Source of the DNA: Klebsiella pneumoniae
Lineage (GTDB): Bacteria; Pseudomonadota; Gammaproteobacteria; Ga0077536
DNA length: 64,000 nt
Reading direction: 5' to 3'
Assembly (NCBI GenBank): GCA_945862315.1
Contig: CAMAXW010000002.1
Coordinates: 62,001 to 126,000 of the forward strand
Program-made: the position numbers and the translations under genes
Notes under the pieces: model-generated
The model's input: only the letters and a program-made list of their open reading frames with translations
What the model was told of the DNA's origin: nothing
Databases searched by the model: none
Shown: positions 53,955-63,427 of the stretch, piece by piece
Layout of the letters: each line of letters opens with the position of its first letter
Numbering within the stretch: the stretch's first letter is position 1

Positions 53955-54989
53955 TCAGCCGCGTGCCGGTTGCTCTGAGTTAAACGTCGCCGCGGCAAAC
54001 ACGCCGGCCGAGGAGGCAAACGCCTCGGCGGTGTCTGCCTGCGGGCTCATGGCAAGCGTGTCGATGCCCGCGGCGTAGTCGGCGCGCGCTTGGGCGTGGC
54101 ACTGCTCGGCCGAGCCGAACAAAAAAATACGCGACACCATGTCGTCGCTGATGGCCGCCGTCACCCGCGCGCGGTCGCGCGCCGCGTAGCCGGCACGAAT
54201 TTCGGCCACCGCGGCGGCATAACCCAGCTGCAACATCACCGCCTGATAGGCCGGTGCAGAGGCATAAAACGCAAAATGTCGGCGAAAAAATTCGCGGGCG
54301 GCGGCGTGTTCAACAGCATTGGACGTCACGATATACGCCCGGCGCTTAACGATTTCGAGGTCTTCCACGCGACGCCCGCCGCGCTGTGCGCCGATATCGA
54401 GTTGCTCCAGCGCGAACGCCAATCGGTCTGGGGGCGTGAAGTCGTTGAGCACCACGCCGTCGGCCAATTCGCCCGCCAGCTGCAGCATGCGCGGACCCAT
54501 CGCGCCCAAATGCAGTGGCACCGCCGGCGTGGGTAGCGTCTGTAAACGAAAGCCGTGGCTGCGCAGGCACGTACCGGAAAAAGCAGTCTTCTCTCCAGCA
54601 AAAATTTGGCGCAACAGCTGCACGTATTCGCGCACGTGGGTCAGCGGGCGTTGGAACGGCACGCCGTACCAGCGCTCCACCATATTGCCGGTGGAGGAGC
54701 CCAACCCCAGCACAAAACGCCCCGGGGCGTGGTGGGCGATAACGCTCACGCTGGTCGCCAGAATGGGCGCAGGACGATTAAACACCGGCACCACGCCGGT
54801 ACAAATCCGCACCCGCTGGGTCGCCACCGCCAGCGTGGCGGCCAGCGCAATGGGATCTTGCATACCCTCCGCATCGGGCAGCCAAACATCGTCAAAACCC
54901 ACCTGCTCCGCCCAGCGCCCACGCGCGAAGTCGGCGTCTAATCCGGGGGCGGGCCATAACATGAGGCCGATGCGTTTGCGGCGAACCAT
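53955..54989 (-). CDS. LLM class flavin-dependent oxidoreductase
   Basis: A 344-residue luciferase-like (LLM) flavoprotein. Seen: IGLMLWPAPGL at the first strand, WAEQVGFDDVWLPDAEGMQDPIALAATLA, TGVVPVFNRPAPILATSVSVIAHHAPGRFVLGLGSSTGNMVERWYG, which is the F420/FMN-binding region, and PLHLGAMGPRMLQLAGELADGVVLNDFTPP. The pattern resembles F420-dependent members but the cofactor cannot be fixed. I start at the ATG at 54989 (MVRRKRIGL); the upstream open frame to 55109 looks non-coding. Confidence 0.87.
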   Translation of the reverse strand: MVRRKRIGLMLWPAPGLDADFARGRWAEQVGFDDVWLPDAEGMQDPIALAATLAVATQRVRICTGVVPVFNRPAPILATSVSVIAHHAPGRFVLGLGSSTGNMVERWYGVPFQRPLTHVREYVQLLRQIFAGEKTAFSGTCLRSHGFRLQTLPTPAVPLHLGAMGPRMLQLAGELADGVVLNDFTPPDRLAFALEQLDIGAQRGGRRVEDLEIVKRRAYIVTSNAVEHAAAREFFRRHFAFYASAPAYQAVMLQLGYAAAVAEIRAGYAARDRARVTAAISDDMVSRIFLFGSAEQCHAQARADYAAGIDTLAMSPQADTAEAFASSAGVFAAATFNSEQPARG

Positions 54990-55120
54990 CCGGGGATTCC
55001 TTGTGAGTTGGAGCCAGCGCAAGATTAGGCCGAAATGGGGACGCTGACACACCCAATAGTAGTCATCTATCACCCCGCAGGAATGTCTCTCAGCCCCTGC
55101 AGCAGCCAAGGACTACCCCC

Positions 55121-55630
55121 ATGAGCACCGATCTACAGGCGGCGATTGCCCGTACCACGAAAACTTTTGACACCGAACCTGGCCGCGCCCGCGTGACGTT
55201 TCGCTGCGACTCGGCCCTCCAGGAGGGGTTCCAGTCCGCCGTGAGCGTGCGCCACCACACCCTTACCGTGGACGAGCCCACCGGGATCGGCGGCAGCGAT
55301 CAGGGGCCGACACCGGTCGAACTGGTGCTGGCGGCGTTAGGGACTTGTCAGGAAATTACCTACCGCGCGTTTGCCACAGCGCTGGGCATCCCACTCCAGG
55401 GGGTTTCGGCCAGCGTGGAAGGCGATATCGATTTCCGGGGATTCTTCGCGCTAGATGACACCGTACGGCCCGGTTTCGGCGCCCTGCGGGTGAACATCAC
55501 GCTGACCTCCAAGGCCTCACCAACCGACCTCGCGCGCCTTAGCGCGGCGGTCAACGCGCATTGTCCGGTGCTCGACATGCTGAGTGTGCCCGTGCCAACG
55601 ACCTGCAATATCCGGGTGCTGCCGGGGTGA
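55121..55630 (+). CDS. OsmC family protein
   Basis: A 169-residue OsmC-type protein, a family with thiol-dependent peroxidase activity. Seen: GGSDQGPTPVELVLAALGTCQEITYRAFA with the first catalytic Cys, and AVNAHCPVLDML with the second, the usual two-Cys arrangement, followed by a short VPTTCNIRVLPG tail. The gene is divergent from the LLM flavoprotein gene and converges on the ABC-F gene. Confidence 0.93.
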   Translation: MSTDLQAAIARTTKTFDTEPGRARVTFRCDSALQEGFQSAVSVRHHTLTVDEPTGIGGSDQGPTPVELVLAALGTCQEITYRAFATALGIPLQGVSASVEGDIDFRGFFALDDTVRPGFGALRVNITLTSKASPTDLARLSAAVNAHCPVLDMLSVPVPTTCNIRVLPG

Positions 55631-55667
55631 ATGTCCGCCCCGCCAAACAGCGCAACGTAGTCTGCGA

Positions 55668-57290
55668 TCAATCCCCCGCAGTGCGCCGCGCGGGGGGGCG
55701 CTCCAGGCCACGGGACTGGAGGTATTCGTCGTAGGTGCCACGGAAATCGACGATGTCGTTGGCGGTAATTTCTAGCACCCGCGTGGCTAACGAGGACACA
55801 AACTCGCGGTCATGACTGACAAAAATCAGTGTGCCTTCATAGTTATCCAGCGCCAAATTCAGCGACTCAATCGACTCCATATCCAAATGGTTGGTGGGTT
55901 CGTCCAACAACATAATGTTGGGCCGCTGCAAAATTTGTTTGCCAAACAGCATGCGGGCTTCTTCACCACCCGAAATCACCTGCACGGATTTTTGGCTGTC
56001 CTCTTTGGAAAACAGCAACTGCCCCAACACCGCGCGGATCGCCTGCTCGTCGTGGTGTTTTTGTCGCCACTGGTTCATCCAGTCGAACAGGTTCATGTCG
56101 GTGGCGAAGTCGTGCGTACGGTTCTGCGGCACATAGCCGAGTTCGGTGTTCTCCGACCACTTCACAACGCCTTGATCGGCCTGTAGCGCGCTCGCCAGAC
56201 AATTGAGCAGCGTGGTTTTACCGATACCGTTGGAACCAATAATGGCCACCCGCTCGCCCACTGCCACCATCAGATTAAACTTTTTGAACAGCGTTACACC
56301 ATCAAAGCCCTTGCTGAGATTCTCGACTTCCAGCGCCAGACGGTGCAGTTTTTTGCCCTGTTCGAAGCGGATGTAGGGGTTTTCACGGCTGGAGGGCTTG
56401 ATGTCGTCCAGTTTAATTTTTTCGATCTGGCGCGCGCGCGAGGTGGCCTGACGGGCTTTCGAGGCATTGGCCGAGAACCGGCTGACAAACTGCCGAAGGT
56501 CGTCGATTTGGGTTTGTTTGCGTGCGTTGTTGGCCAGCGTGCGCTCCCGCACTTCGGTCGACGCCATCATGTAATCGTCGTAATTACCCGGATACAGCCG
56601 CAATTCGCCGAAGTCGAGGTCGGCCATGTGCGTGCAGATGCGGTTCAGGAAATGCCGGTCATGGGAGACGATGACCATCGTGCATTCGCGCCCGGCGAGA
56701 ACTTCCTCCAGCCAGCGAATGGCATTGATGTCCAAGTTGTTGGTCGGCTCGTCCAACAGCAGGATGTCCGGATCGCCAAACAGCGACTGAGCCAGCAACA
56801 CCCGCAATTTCCAGCCCGGCGCGATGGCGCTCATCAGGCCCGAATGTTGTTCGATGGGGATCCCTAACCCCATCAGCAATTCCCCCGCCCGCGATTCGCA
56901 GGTATAGCCGTCGAGTTCTGCAAACTGCACTTCGAGTTCCGCCACCTGCATGCCTTCGGCTTCGCTCATCTCGGGCAGGCTGTAGAGTCGGTCGCGCTCC
57001 TCTTTAACCTGCCACAGCGCCTCGTGCCCCATGACCACGGTGTTGATTACCGTCATTTCTTCGAACGCGAATTGGTCTTGTCGCAGCTTGCCCAAGCGCT
57101 CGTTAGGACCTAGCGAGACGTTACCGGCCGTGGGTTTGAGGTCACCGCTCAAGATTTTCATGAGCGTGGATTTACCACAGCCATTCGCGCCGATCAGCCC
57201 ATAGCGGTGACCATTGCCAAATTTGACAGAGACGTTTTCGAACAGGGGTTTGGCACCAAACTGGATGGTGAGGTTAGCGGCACTTAACAC
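55668..57290 (-). CDS. ybiT: ABC-F family ATPase, YbiT type
   Basis: A 540-residue ABC-F protein with two ATPase domains and no membrane part, acting on ribosomes. Seen: Walker [13 protein letters not shown] near residue 37, ABC-signature-like [48 protein letters not shown], an arm/linker with [29 protein letters not shown], a second Walker [13 protein letters not shown] and [14 protein letters not shown] start at the GTG at 57290 ([12 protein letters not shown]), matching the usual length of about 530; the open frame to 57359 is not supported. Confidence 0.92.
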   Translation of the reverse strand: MLSAANLTIQFGAKPLFENVSVKFGNGHRYGLIGANGCGKSTLMKILSGDLKPTAGNVSLGPNERLGKLRQDQFAFEEMTVINTVVMGHEALWQVKEERDRLYSLPEMSEAEGMQVAELEVQFAELDGYTCESRAGELLMGLGIPIEQHSGLMSAIAPGWKLRVLLAQSLFGDPDILLLDEPTNNLDINAIRWLEEVLAGRECTMVIVSHDRHFLNRICTHMADLDFGELRLYPGNYDDYMMASTEVRERTLANNARKQTQIDDLRQFVSRFSANASKARQATSRARQIEKIKLDDIKPSSRENPYIRFEQGKKLHRLALEVENLSKGFDGVTLFKKFNLMVAVGERVAIIGSNGIGKTTLLNCLASALQADQGVVKWSENTELGYVPQNRTHDFATDMNLFDWMNQWRQKHHDEQAIRAVLGQLLFSKEDSQKSVQVISGGEEARMLFGKQILQRPNIMLLDEPTNHLDMESIESLNLALDNYEGTLIFVSHDREFVSSLATRVLEITANDIVDFRGTYDEYLQSRGLERPPARRTAGD

Positions 57291-57421
57291 GGCAGAATTC
57301 CCGACATGAAGTTGAAAGAAGCGACTCCCCGCGTTACAAGCGCCGGCGGGGGCGCGCAAGCATAGGCGTTTGGGGGCCTTTTGGCGATGAGGCTAGCGGC
57401 TCGGCGGTCAATGCGGGCGCG

Positions 57422-57463
57422 GGGCAAAACGCCCAGGCTCGCCGTGGAGCCGAAGTTTTGCCC
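57422..57463. repeat. long inverted repeat, two-tier hairpin
   Basis: A perfect 9-bp outer stem GGGCAAAAC/GTTTTGCCC (57422-57430 and 57455-57463) encloses an inner 5-bp stem GGCTC/GAGCC (57436-57440 and 57447-57451) with a six-base loop. It lies in the 214-base gap between the ABC-F gene start and the end of the CmcJ-like gene, both on the minus strand. It could terminate the CmcJ-like transcript or regulate the ABC-F gene; no T-tract follows. Confidence 0.6.
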
Positions 57464-57504
57464 GCAAATCTAGCCCGAACTGCCGGGCACGCCGAAGCTC
57501 GGGC

Positions 57505-58341
57505 CTAGCGGTAGACCACCAGCGTACGGACCTCAATGCTCTCGCGGGGCCGTGCGTCCGCGGGGGCCTCTGGGTTTTGAAACCCGGTATGGGGCGTATA
57601 ACTCGCACGGCCGTCAGTGGCGGAATCCCAGTTCTTCAACAACAACACTTCGGTGGGCTGCATGTCACGCACGTAGTACCAGCGGTGCGCGGGGTTGTAT
57701 TGCACCGAGTAGATTTCCCCACTGTGCCGAGGTTGCTCAAGGTCGTCTTCACCAAAATGGTGGATATCGGTGGCGACAAAATCGGCCGGCTGCGCGCTGC
57801 GTGCGTCACACACCGCCAGCGGCACGTCCTGTACGGGCCCGATGATGGGACGCCAGACGTTGATCAGCGCCAGACGGTGACCCGCATAGGCAGGGCGACC
57901 GGCGGCGGCCAGAATCTCTTGGGCGCGGCGCGGTCCCGAGGCCGGCGTGTAGTCATTGTGGGCGGCATCAACCGGCGTGCGCACCCCCGATTGACCCTGC
58001 GCCGCACGCACGGCACTGCGCTGGTTGTGGTCGAACACCACCACGTCGATAGCCCCTAGCACGCGCTGCAATAAAGCGACGACTTCGGGGTAATAAGCCT
58101 GGCGCACTGCGGCGTCATCGTAAAAATCGGGCACGCTAGAGGGCGCATGCAGCAGCTCAAAACCGGCCACATCCACCCGGGGCGCTGGCACCAGCCCACG
58201 GCAGTCGGTCACCGACATAGCATGATGCACCTGCGGAGGGCGCACTAACTTACGCACGCTATTGGGTGGGTAGATCAAATGGGCGGCCCGCCCCTGGGTG
58301 GGCACGAGATACGCCAGCAGGGCTTCAACGGTGTGCGTCAT
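57505..58341 (-). CDS. CmcJ/NvfI-family oxidoreductase
   Basis: A 278-residue paralogue of the protein at 39-1034. Shared motifs: FDHNQRSA at 103-110, HND at 128-130 (HGD in the other copy), NPAHRWYY with His219, a LKNWDSA segment and the C-terminus SIEVRTLVVYR. These are the inferred non-haem-iron ligands. The N-terminus has no signal peptide. It lies 38 nt after the alpha/beta hydrolase gene on the same strand, so the pair may be an operon. The substrate is unknown. Confidence 0.82.
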   Translation of the reverse strand: MTHTVEALLAYLVPTQGRAAHLIYPPNSVRKLVRPPQVHHAMSVTDCRGLVPAPRVDVAGFELLHAPSSVPDFYDDAAVRQAYYPEVVALLQRVLGAIDVVVFDHNQRSAVRAAQGQSGVRTPVDAAHNDYTPASGPRRAQEILAAAGRPAYAGHRLALINVWRPIIGPVQDVPLAVCDARSAQPADFVATDIHHFGEDDLEQPRHSGEIYSVQYNPAHRWYYVRDMQPTEVLLLKNWDSATDGRASYTPHTGFQNPEAPADARPRESIEVRTLVVYR

Positions 58342-58379
58342 GCGAATTCTCCCTGGGGCGGTAGCGGTGTCTGCGTCAT

Positions 58380-59270
58380 TTACAAATGGGCCACAAACCA
58401 GTCGCAGGCCGCGCGACTGGACTGCTCGAACCCCTCGAGGTAGGGCCGATAATGATGACCGGCCATGAGCAATAAGCGTTTCGGCTCGCAGGCACGCGCG
58501 TAGGCTGCCAGCGCGATGCGTGTGGGTGTGATGTCATCTTCCGTGGCCACGATCATCAGCAACGGGGTGGGCGCCACGCGGTCAATCAAACCCAGCGCAT
58601 CGTAGGCGAGCCGAAATTCCAACGAAGCCGCCGTAAAAGTACCCGGCCACACCGCGCGCCCCGCGCTCACGAAATGGTTGAAATACGCCCAACTGCGCCG
58701 TCCCGGCGAGGTTTCCGGCTGGCTGGGATCGTCGCTGCACACCGGCAGGAGCGTCGGCGGATTGCCGGCCGCCAGCGATTTTCGTTCGGCGTCGATGGTC
58801 TCGTACAAATCCCGAATACCCGCCGGCGTGCTGCAAATGTCCAAGTTCGCCAGCGTGTTCAGAGAAGGCACCTGAGCGACCACACACTTAATGCGACGGT
58901 CCACGGCCGCCGCCACGATCACCTGCCCGCCGGTAAAACTGGTGCCCCACACGCCGATGCGCTGCGCATCGATGACCGCGAGGCGTTGGAGGTAGGTGAT
59001 GGCGTGGCTGTAATCCCGGCGCTGCGCGAAGGGGTCAATTTCCTGACGCGGCCAACCATCGCTGGCGCCCAGATTACGATGGTCGTACACCAGCACGGCC
59101 AGTCCGGCCGCGCAAAACACTTCGGCATAGTCATCCAGGCCCATTTCCTTCACCGCCGAGAAACCATGCGCCATCACCACCACCGGCGGTGGCGGCTCGG
59201 TTTGTTCGGGGAGATACAACCAGCCACGCAACGTGATCCCGTTGGCGTCAAATTCGATATCCGAGCGCAT
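58380..59270 (-). CDS. alpha/beta hydrolase
   Basis: A 296-residue alpha/beta hydrolase. Seen: PVVVMAHGFSAVKEMGLDDYAEVF (oxyanion strand), YDHRNLGASDGWPRQEIDP, the nucleophile elbow GTSFTGGQV near residue 110, LLMIVATEDDITPT for the acid and a final GHHYRPYLEGF for the catalytic His. The pattern resembles the dienelactone-hydrolase/DUF1100-like group. It lies 38 nt upstream of the CmcJ/NvfI-type gene, and the two may be functionally linked. Confidence 0.87.
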   Translation of the reverse strand: MRSDIEFDANGITLRGWLYLPEQTEPPPPVVVMAHGFSAVKEMGLDDYAEVFCAAGLAVLVYDHRNLGASDGWPRQEIDPFAQRRDYSHAITYLQRLAVIDAQRIGVWGTSFTGGQVIVAAAVDRRIKCVVAQVPSLNTLANLDICSTPAGIRDLYETIDAERKSLAAGNPPTLLPVCSDDPSQPETSPGRRSWAYFNHFVSAGRAVWPGTFTAASLEFRLAYDALGLIDRVAPTPLLMIVATEDDITPTRIALAAYARACEPKRLLLMAGHHYRPYLEGFEQSSRAACDWFVAHL

Positions 59271-59375
59271 AGTCTCTTGGCCTAGCTGGCGGGTCGTTGC
59301 ATCCTAGCAGGGCGTTTGCGGACTTGAAAATCACACCGTCGCGGGCGTGGGCGCCGGCGACCCGAGGGCAGACCA

Positions 59376-59801
59376 ATGAACGAAGAAATCACCGGGGGTT
59401 GTCTGTGTGGCGCCGTGCGCTATCGCTGCACGGCGCCGCCGATCAGCATGGGCCTGTGTCAGTGCGAGCGCTGCCAGCGGCAGTCGGGATCGGCGTTTCT
59501 AATCGCCACCGTGTTTGCGCGTGACGCCGTGTGCTTTGAGTCGGGTGCGCTAAAAGTTTATGCGGCCTACGCAGAAGATGGTGCGGGCTTATACCGGCAT
59601 TTCTGCCCAGAGTGCGGGGCCGCCATCATGATTACCCTCGAGCGCTATCCCGACATCCGCTCGCTGATGGGTGGTTCGCTGGACGATAAAAGCCTGCTGC
59701 GGCCAACTTTCAGTCTGTGGTGCGACAGCGCGCAACCTTGGCTGCGCCTGCCACCCGAGATCGAGCTCTTCGCCGGCTATCCCGATGGTCTCATCGCGTA
59801 G
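59376..59801 (+). CDS. GFA family zinc protein
   Basis: A 141-residue GFA (glutathione-dependent formaldehyde-activating-like) protein with Cys zinc ligands: CLCGAVRYRC at the start, CQCERCQRQSGSAF, and FCPECGAAIMI later. Length and spacing match the family, whose members mostly have no proven substrate. It is divergent from the hydrolase gene and converges on the carboxylase operon. Confidence 0.93.
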   Translation: MNEEITGGCLCGAVRYRCTAPPISMGLCQCERCQRQSGSAFLIATVFARDAVCFESGALKVYAAYAEDGAGLYRHFCPECGAAIMITLERYPDIRSLMGGSLDDKSLLRPTFSLWCDSAQPWLRLPPEIELFAGYPDGLIA

Positions 59802-59815
59802 GGCCGCCGCCGGGC

Positions 59816-60034
59816 TTAGTCGATGACGACGGCAATAAAACCGGCGTCGAGTCCTTCTTCGCCCTCGTGAATATTCACGGCCGTCACCACGCCATCCGCC
59901 GGGGCTTCGTGCGGCACTTCCATTTTCATCACTTCCATAATGAACAAGGTATCGCCGCTGGCGACGGTGTCGCCGGGCTTAACCAGGACTTTCCACATAT
60001 TGCCGGCCGTTTGGAGTTCGATTTCATGCGCCAT
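59816..60034 (-). CDS. biotin/lipoyl carrier protein (BCCP-like)
   Basis: A 72-residue stand-alone biotin carrier. Seen: the EVMKMEV motif with biotinylated Lys, followed by PHEAPADGVVTAVNIHEGE, and an N-terminal WKVLVKPGDTVASGDTLFI. It is the last gene of a minus-strand run (biotin carboxylase, PxpB-like, PxpC-like, carrier), 17 nt after pxpC. A carrier that is this short lacks the Ala/Pro-rich linker of AccB and probably serves only this complex. Confidence 0.92.
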   Translation of the reverse strand: MAHEIELQTAGNMWKVLVKPGDTVASGDTLFIMEVMKMEVPHEAPADGVVTAVNIHEGEEGLDAGFIAVVID

Positions 60035-60051
60035 GTTGGCTGCCTCGCTGC

Positions 60052-61026
60052 TTATTCAATGCTGGATTCGGCACAGGCTGCGGTAATTTCGCGGGCTTGC
60101 AGCTGCGCGTCGGTCACCGAAATTTGCCGAAATTGGTAGGTTTCGCCGGGCCTCGATTGGCCCAACTTCCAAAACGCACAACCCGGCACCGTATAGGGGT
60201 TGATAAAACCTCCACCGTCGGGCCAATCGTTGACCAAAATAATCGGTGTTTGGCCAGCCAGATTAATGGCGCCCAAGGGGTAGCCGTGGTCAACAATGTT
60301 GGCGGGATCTGAACCATTTTCAGGCGGCTTATGGTGGGCGCGATGGGTGAAGGTCCAAAGCGGTCCGTCGAGCCGAAAACCACCGCGATCGCTCTTCGAC
60401 GACAGCTTCCAGTCGGTGGTCAGAAAACGCTGCTGGCCGGCATCGTCGATCCAGTCGTCGTTAGGGCCCGCGCACACTTCAATCTGCCAACGCTTGTCGG
60501 TGGCAAACACGGGGCGCTGGTCGAGGCGCACCCGCCGCCCGGCGCGCCCGTTGCCGCCCAGCGCAACCGGCACCACCTGCCCCACTTTGATCGCATGCCC
60601 ATCCATGCCGCCGAGCCCGCCTTTGTTAAAGGTTGCGCGGGAGCCAAAAAAAGCCTCATTGGTGATCCCGCCCGCCACCGCAAGATAGGCACGGGCACCC
60701 GTTTTAGCAAAAGACATTTCGAGAATTTGCCCGGCGCGCGCCGCGATACTTTCCCATTGCGGCAGCGGCTGGCCATCGAGTTTGGCCTGCATATCCGCCC
60801 CCGTCAGCGCAAAAATAGCGTCGCGTGAAAACCGCAGCGTTGGCCCGATGAACTGGCATTCCAGTCCTGCCGCGCCCGGCGCGTTCCCCACCAACACATT
60901 GGCCAACCGAAACGACCAGTGGTCCATGGGACCCGACCACGGGAACCCGACTTTGAGATAACCCTGACGGCCGGGCCAGTCTTGAATACTGGTCTCCAGC
61001 CCAGATTTGATTACTTCCAACATCAC
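60052..61026 (-). CDS. biotin-dependent carboxyltransferase family, PxpC/KipA-like
   Basis: A 324-residue protein with the CT_A_B (AHS2/KipA) fold. Seen: SGLETSIQDWPGRQG near the start, GPMDHWSFRLANVLVGN, GLECQFIGPTLRF, a FFGSRATFNKGG segment, QRFLTTDWKLSSKSDRGGFRLDGP and GSDPANIVDHGYPLGAINLAGQTPIIL. Family members are 5-oxoprolinase subunits or parts of urea/guanidine carboxylases. The PxpB-like gene lies 6 nt upstream. No PxpA (LamB/YcsF) gene is nearby, so a carboxylase role is more likely than 5-oxoprolinase. Confidence 0.9.
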   Translation of the reverse strand: MMLEVIKSGLETSIQDWPGRQGYLKVGFPWSGPMDHWSFRLANVLVGNAPGAAGLECQFIGPTLRFSRDAIFALTGADMQAKLDGQPLPQWESIAARAGQILEMSFAKTGARAYLAVAGGITNEAFFGSRATFNKGGLGGMDGHAIKVGQVVPVALGGNGRAGRRVRLDQRPVFATDKRWQIEVCAGPNDDWIDDAGQQRFLTTDWKLSSKSDRGGFRLDGPLWTFTHRAHHKPPENGSDPANIVDHGYPLGAINLAGQTPIILVNDWPDGGGFINPYTVPGCAFWKLGQSRPGETYQFRQISVTDAQLQAREITAACAESSIE

Positions 61027-61032
61027 CGCTCC

Positions 61033-61905
61033 TTAAAAACGAGCCTTCAGATCGAGCGTCGCAACCCACTCGCGATGGCTCTGCAGGGAAATTTTTTGGT
61101 AGCCCACGACGTTCATCTCGTAGCTACCCTCGGCGCACTTGCGGTGAATTTCATCGAATTCCTCGCGCGTGCAGGGCACGAACTTCATTCGATCGGTCGG
61201 GCGCAGCAGATAGGGCGCCTCCTTGAAAGGCGCCAGACGCTGCTGCATGTCCCAGATAGGCACGGGGGTGCGGGCAAAAATCTGATAACCACCCGGACCA
61301 TCCACTGGATAGATCGCCGTAGCGCCACCCCCCATGCCGATCGTCCCGGTGTAGGTAAAAGTGCGCGGCGGATTGTACTTGGGCGCAAACAGGCGACAGC
61401 GTGGGTCCAGCGGCATCATAAACGGCGTGCCCGGCCAAAAACCCAAGGCGGCGACCCAATATTCGGTGCCAGAATGCACTCGCACCAACTGCGCGGCGTC
61501 GTCCAGACCATTGATCCGGGCGACAAAGTCGGGATCCCGCTCCTTGGCTGGATTAATTTTCTCGATGTACTGATCGATGGCCTCCGCGCTCCAGGGGTCT
61601 AGATACATCGCAGGCATGTAGATCAGCCGGCTTTGCAGTTCCACGTCGCTGGCGGACGCCACGGCGTTGATGAGCCGCAGGAGTTCAGCTTTCAAGTCGT
61701 CAAAAGTGACAACGTCGGGATCGTAGTGCACCAACGCCGATGCAAAAAACGGCGCGATTTCGATCACCCCTTTAATGCGTTCGCGGGTCAGTGCCTGCCC
61801 TAAGCCTTGTGCTCGAAAATTGAGCTCGAGGTTGAGTTCGTCACCAAATTCTATCTCGAGGAAGCGATCCCCGCCGGGTCGAAACCGCGGTTCGTCGTAG
61901 ATCAT
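61033..61905 (-). CDS. carboxyltransferase domain protein, PxpB/KipI-like
   Basis: A 290-residue protein with the CT_C_D (AHS1/KipI) fold. Seen: GGDRFLEIEFGDELNLELNFR, VHYDPDVVTFDDL, GLDDAAQLVRVHSGTEYWVAALGFWPGTPFMMPLDPR and TIGMGGGATAIYPVDGPGGYQIFARTPVPIWD. It is longer than typical KipI (about 230), with an insert near residues 90-135. It follows the biotin carboxylase gene by 28 nt and precedes pxpC by 6 nt. In this setting it should form the carboxyltransferase with the PxpC-like subunit. Confidence 0.9.
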   Translation of the reverse strand: MIYDEPRFRPGGDRFLEIEFGDELNLELNFRAQGLGQALTRERIKGVIEIAPFFASALVHYDPDVVTFDDLKAELLRLINAVASASDVELQSRLIYMPAMYLDPWSAEAIDQYIEKINPAKERDPDFVARINGLDDAAQLVRVHSGTEYWVAALGFWPGTPFMMPLDPRCRLFAPKYNPPRTFTYTGTIGMGGGATAIYPVDGPGGYQIFARTPVPIWDMQQRLAPFKEAPYLLRPTDRMKFVPCTREEFDEIHRKCAEGSYEMNVVGYQKISLQSHREWVATLDLKARF

Positions 61906-61933
61906 CGCGTGAGGTCCTTTTGGTTACACGCCG

Positions 61934-63295
61934 TTAGGCGAGTAGGTCGGCCTTATGGGCATCGATAAAGCCAGTAAACACTTCGCCACGCTCGAAGGCG
62001 GGATGCGCAATGATCCGGCGCAAAAATTCAACGTTGGTCCAAATGCCCTCGACCTGCGTCGCGGCGAGCGCCAGGGTCATTTTGGCAAGCACGGCGGCGC
62101 GCGTCGGTGCGTGGCAAATAATTTTGGCGAGCATGGGATCGTAATAAGGCGTGATGGTGTCGCCTTCGCGCACCCCGGTGTCGATACGCAGGCCATCGCT
62201 GGGGTCGGGCAGTTGAAATTTCACGAGTTTGCCGGGCGAGGGCAGAAACATTTTGGCCGGATTTTCCGCATAAAGCCGGCATTCCAGCGCGTGCCCCACC
62301 AACCCAACACTGGCTTGCGTCAGTTCGGCGAGCGCATCCCCCCCTGCTAGGCGCAGTTGCAGGGCGACCAAATCAAGCCCCGTGACGCATTCGGTAATGG
62401 GGTGTTCGACCTGAATGCGGGTATTCATTTCGAGGAAGAAGAATTCGAAAGTTTCGGCATTCACGATGAATTCCACCGTGCCAGCACCACGATAGTGCTG
62501 ACTCGCCGCAAGCGCCGTGGCCGCGTTCGCCATTTGCGCACGGATAGCGTCTGGCACGCCAGGCGCGCGGGTTTCCTCGATCACTTTTTGGAAGCGGCGT
62601 TGGATGGAGCAGTCGCGCTCGAACAAATGAATGGCACGACCATCGCCAAAACCAAACACCTGAATCTCGACGTGCCGGGCGCGGGGAATGTAGCGCTCCA
62701 GAAAAATAGTGCCATCGCCAAACGAGCGCGCGGCCATCGCCTGAGTCGCCTCGGTGGTTTTGCGCAAGTGCGCTGGCGCCTCCACCAAGCGCATCCCGAT
62801 ACCGCCCCCCCCGGCCGAGGCTTTCACCAGCAGCGGATAGCCCACTTGCGCCGCGGCGGCTTCCAGTCCTTCGAGATCATCCAGCGCAAAACGTGGACTG
62901 CCGGGGACTACCGGCAGACCCGCCGCGCTGGCGATGCGCCGGGCGCGTTCTTTGTCGCCCATGGCGTCGATTTGTGCGGGTGTGGGGCCTATCCACGTCA
63001 GTCCGGCGGCGATAACCCGGGCAGCGAACGCGGCGTTTTCGGCGAGAAAGCCATAACCGGGATGGATAGCCGTGGCCCCCGTAGACGCGGCGGCAGCGAG
63101 CAATGCCTCCACGTTGAGATAACTTTCCGACGCTTTGGCGGGGCCAATGTGCACGGCCTCATCGGCGCTTGCGACATGCAGGGCATCACGGTCGGCGTCG
63201 GAGTAGACGGCGACCGTACGCGCGCCCAAGGCGTGGGCGCTGCGCTGCACCCGGCAAGCAATCTCGCCACGATTGGCTATCAAAATTTTGTTCAC
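61934..63295 (-). CDS. biotin carboxylase subunit
   Basis: A 453-residue ATP-grasp biotin carboxylase, which carboxylates the biotin on the carrier using ATP and bicarbonate. Seen: ILIANRGEIACRVQRSA at the start, HPGYGFLAENAAFA, ASAGGGGIGMRLV (Gly-rich ATP loop), the catalytic EMNTRIQVEHPITE and LFLPSPGKLVKF-like end. I chose the GTG at 63295 (VNKILIANRGE), the standard AccC-like start; the open frame to 63388 adds an unlikely leader. It heads the four-gene carboxylase operon and is divergent from gshA. Confidence 0.94.
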   Translation of the reverse strand: MNKILIANRGEIACRVQRSAHALGARTVAVYSDADRDALHVASADEAVHIGPAKASESYLNVEALLAAAASTGATAIHPGYGFLAENAAFAARVIAAGLTWIGPTPAQIDAMGDKERARRIASAAGLPVVPGSPRFALDDLEGLEAAAAQVGYPLLVKASAGGGGIGMRLVEAPAHLRKTTEATQAMAARSFGDGTIFLERYIPRARHVEIQVFGFGDGRAIHLFERDCSIQRRFQKVIEETRAPGVPDAIRAQMANAATALAASQHYRGAGTVEFIVNAETFEFFFLEMNTRIQVEHPITECVTGLDLVALQLRLAGGDALAELTQASVGLVGHALECRLYAENPAKMFLPSPGKLVKFQLPDPSDGLRIDTGVREGDTITPYYDPMLAKIICHAPTRAAVLAKMTLALAATQVEGIWTNVEFLRRIIAHPAFERGEVFTGFIDAHKADLLA

Positions 63296-63427
63296 GGCAG
63301 GTCCGGCTGGCAGAGTCGCAGCATCGTATGCGACATCGTTTCGGCTTGTAAATCGTCTAGCACTGGGGATTGCCGGTGCCTGATACACTGTCCCCGGCCA
63401 CTTCTGGCTTAGTCGTTCGAGGTTTTT

